This document shows, piece by piece, positions 26,705 to 28,755 of a stretch of 28,755 nt of DNA (position 1 is its first letter; each line of letters begins with the position of its first letter). The notes beneath the pieces are model-generated. The model ran no database searches. It saw only the letters and a list, made by a program, of their open reading frames with translations, and was not told where the DNA came from. The position numbers and the translations under genes are program-made. Source of the stretch: Mycoplasmoidaceae bacterium (GTDB taxonomy: Bacteria > Bacillota_I > Bacilli_A > Mycoplasmatales > Mycoplasmoidaceae). Where the stretch lies: NCBI GenBank assembly GCA_024407815.1, contig JAKSVS010000007.1:1-28755 (forward strand), in the 5' to 3' direction.

Positions 26705-28411
26705 ATGCCAACACCAGACAAATCAACCAACATAATTTTAGCTATTACGATAGTATTTTTAGTTGTAGCTGTCGCTGGTTTGCTTGTCTATACTGCCTTC
26801 TTTGTAATCAATAAACTGTATTTTAGAAAACAACTGAAATTGATTAAAAAATGAAATCAGATTCAAAACGGAATTAATAGTATTAACATTTTTAAGATTC
26901 AAGTTTTGGACAATCACGATATTGGAAATAAACTTGAACTTAAGAGATACATTTCAATGTATCAAAAACTAAAAGTTAACTTGGAAGATGTCAAGAAAAA
27001 CATCAATACATCGCTTGTCGAATTAAATTTATTTAATTTAAAAATAACAAAGAATTACCAAAATTTAATTGAACAAGATTTAAATAAAGCGTTAGAAAAT
27101 CTCGATAAATTAAAAACGGCTTACGATCATTACACACAATATGGAACAACCGTTCAAATTGCTACGCAAAACCTTCGTGAGATCTATGAAAAATTATCTG
27201 ACTTCTTCTTTCAAAAAGTTCAATACCATGAAAATTTTACTAAGATAAGTGATTTGATATCAGCTACAAAGTTAACTTTCGAATCAATGCCTAAGTTATC
27301 AAATGAATTTGATTACAAAACAACATATGGCACTCTAATTGATTTAAAAGACAAACTTAAAACATTGGCTGATGTAATACCAGTTATATATCGTTTCCAA
27401 ATAGTTAATGAATATCTTCGTGCATCAAAAAATTCTAATGACAAAATAATTGCTGCTCACTATGACGAAATTGATGCAAGAGATTTACAAACATTGCAAG
27501 ATCTACTAACTATTTTTAATCATGCATATAAGGGTTTTGTTAGCAACTATGCTAAATTGGAATTAACTAAAGCTAAACAATTTGGTATTAATGCAATTAA
27601 TACGTTAAACCAAGTTAATCAATTCACATATATTCATCTATCAACTCCAGCTTTTATTGCTGCAGGCCTAAATGAAATTAAAGAACAATCTGACCGCATA
27701 CTAGACAACAAAAATGATATTATTAATTCGCTAAGAGAACTTAAACAATACTTTGTATTGGAACCAAAAATTATTAGCAATTTTGACACGATTGAAAAGA
27801 ACATTAATTATATTGATGTTCTAAACAACGCAGCAAAACAAGTCAATTATTCAACTCACAACGAAAAAGTCAACGCTATTAGAGAATTGAACAATATCGG
27901 TAATTTAATTGTTAGAAACAAACAAGAAATTGTTGAATCAATTGACCTAATTAATGATACACTAGCAAAAGTAATCAAAACAGTTACTGATTTAAATGAT
28001 ATGTACATCTGTTTCTGACAACTACTTGCATTCATTAAACGTTTTGTTCCAGATGATGAAGAAAGCAAGTATCTAATTTCTGTTATAGAAAGCAATATTA
28101 AGCAAATAGAAGAATACTCAAAACAAATCGTGACAGATAAACAACCTGATTTTGATGCTATTGCTTCAAACATAACTTCAATAATTGATCAAGGCAACCA
28201 AATATCTCAACGTTTAACTAGTTCATATGTTATCAAAACATATGCTAGCAAGCTATTGATTTATGCAAATAGGTATAGAAAATACAACGATTTGAAGACC
28301 CAATATTCAGAAGCAGATCGTTTATTTAAAACAAAGCAATATGATGCTTGCATTGAACAATTGCTTAAGATAATAAAACAATCTAAAAAATATAAGAACA
28401 AACAAGCCTAG
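26705..28411 (+). CDS. Membrane-anchored coiled-coil protein, EzrA-like (568 aa)
   Basis: One N-terminal transmembrane helix (IILAITIVFLVVAVAGLLVY, about residues 9-32) is followed by a basic stretch (KLYFRKQLKLIKKW) and more than 500 residues of almost pure helix with heptad-like spacing and many Asn, Lys, Leu and Ile. The layout, length and N-out topology match EzrA of Firmicutes, a regulator of FtsZ ring assembly with one N-terminal helix and cytoplasmic spectrin-like repeats. No catalytic motif is seen. The family call rests on architecture more than residues, so other coiled-coil cytoskeletal proteins of mycoplasmas are possible. The start at 26705 has no Shine-Dalgarno; -10-like TATAGA lies 10 bases upstream, giving a leader of only a few bases. 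One UGA Trp near residue 438. Confidence 0.62.
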
Positions 28412-28416
28412 TTATT

Positions 28417-28440
28417 TATTACATAAATAATTATGTAATA
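28417..28440. terminator. Perfect inverted repeat after the EzrA-like gene, weak terminator or operator
   Basis: TATTACATAA (28417-28426) pairs with TTATGTAATA (28431-28440), 4-base loop. The stem is all A-T except one pair. A T6 run begins a few bases later (28446-28451), so it may terminate the EzrA-like gene; but it is weaker than others here and could also be a protein site upstream of rpsL. Confidence 0.45.
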
Positions 28441-28471
28441 TTAGCTTTTTTATGTTATTATTAATATTACG

Positions 28472-28525
28472 TATGATACACACGACTAAGTTGTATCAAA
28501 TAATAGTAAGAAAAAAGGAGAAAAA
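28472..28525 (+). promoter_or_regulatory. rpsL promoter and leader with inverted repeat
   Basis: TATGAT at 28472-28477 is a possible -10. An inverted repeat TGATACA/TGTATCA (28474-28480 with 28492-28498, 11-base spacer) overlaps it and the leader. AAAGGAG (5 bases before the ATG) is a strong ribosome binding site. The repeat may be an RNA hairpin or an operator. Confidence 0.4.
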
Positions 28526-28755
28526 ATGCCTACTATACAACAACTTGTACGTAATGGACGTAAAAGTAAAAAATCAAAATCAAAATCTCCTGCGCTACTA
28601 AGTACTTACAATTCTTTCGAAAGAAGACAAAAGTACTCACCTAGCCCACTTAAAAGAGGAGTTTGTACCAGAGTTGGTACTATGACACCAAAGAAACCTA
28701 ACTCTGCGTTAAGAAAATATGCTAAGGTTAAACTAACAAACCGTGAAGAAGTTTT
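28526..28755 (+). CDS. rpsL: 30S ribosomal protein S12, N-terminal part (runs off the window)
   Basis: S12 lines the decoding centre. The visible 76 residues begin [20 protein letters not shown] and include [20 protein letters not shown] followed by [13 protein letters not shown], the conserved loop whose Lys is the classic site of streptomycin resistance; here it is the sensitive form ([11 protein letters not shown]). Strong Shine-Dalgarno upstream. In most bacteria rpsG and fusA follow, which lies outside this window. Confidence 0.97.
   Translation, partial: MPTIQQLVRNGRKSKKSKSKSPALLSTYNSFERRQKYSPSPLKRGVCTRVGTMTPKKPNSALRKYAKVKLTNREEV

Noticed and set aside
2239..28440. Shared operator between the repeat at 2239-2262 and that at 28417-28440
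   Set aside because: Both contain ATTAC and GTAAT, but the half-sites are in opposite orientation and the rest differs.

Overview
The window comes from a mycoplasma (class Mollicutes, probably genus Mycoplasma in the broad sense). It is AT-rich and gene-dense. UGA is read as tryptophan throughout: DnaB, ThrRS, RF1, the ABC transporter proteins and both permeases are continuous only if TGA is Trp. The only release factor seen is RF1 (PrfA), as expected with UGA reassigned. No mobile element, CRISPR array, rRNA or gene-free stretch above 300 bases was found.

Layout. The 3' end of rpsD (S4, + strand) converges on a minus-strand APC-type permease. Then, all on the minus strand, come ung and the operon rpsF-ssb-rpsR-rplI-dnaB-lipoprotein. 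A tRNA-Thr(UGU) on the + strand converges on a two-gene minus-strand unit of unknown function. Next are rplU-prp-rpmA and an operon in the order tsaC, bmp (substrate-binding protein), nupO (double ATPase), nupP (permease), nupQ (permease), upp. The last operon would capture and import a nucleoside or base, and upp would salvage uracil. Divergent to it on the + strand run an SSB-like OB protein, thrS, a degenerate HAD protein, rpmE, prfA and prmC. A broken asnA lies on the minus strand. Then come a second APC permease, an EzrA-like membrane-anchored coiled-coil protein and the start of rpsL.

Most notable points. (1) The nucleoside permease NupP carries a fused, charged, helical C-terminal extension of about 485 residues in one uninterrupted frame. 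(2) ThrRS lacks the TGS domain and the catalytic residues of its editing domain. (3) asnA carries about three single-base frameshifts, all at A/T runs. (4) At least four genes have TATAAT only 6-7 nt before the start codon and no useful Shine-Dalgarno, which suggests leaderless mRNAs; two of these -10 boxes abut the U-tract of the upstream gene's terminator. (5) A perfect 11-bp inverted repeat sits at the predicted transcription start of the first permease gene and looks like an operator.

Translational coupling is common: four gene pairs overlap by one base as TAATG, and stop codons repeatedly lie inside terminator hairpins. All family calls come from reading the translations by eye. Specificities (nucleoside for the ABC system, substrates of the APC permeases, EzrA) are inferences.
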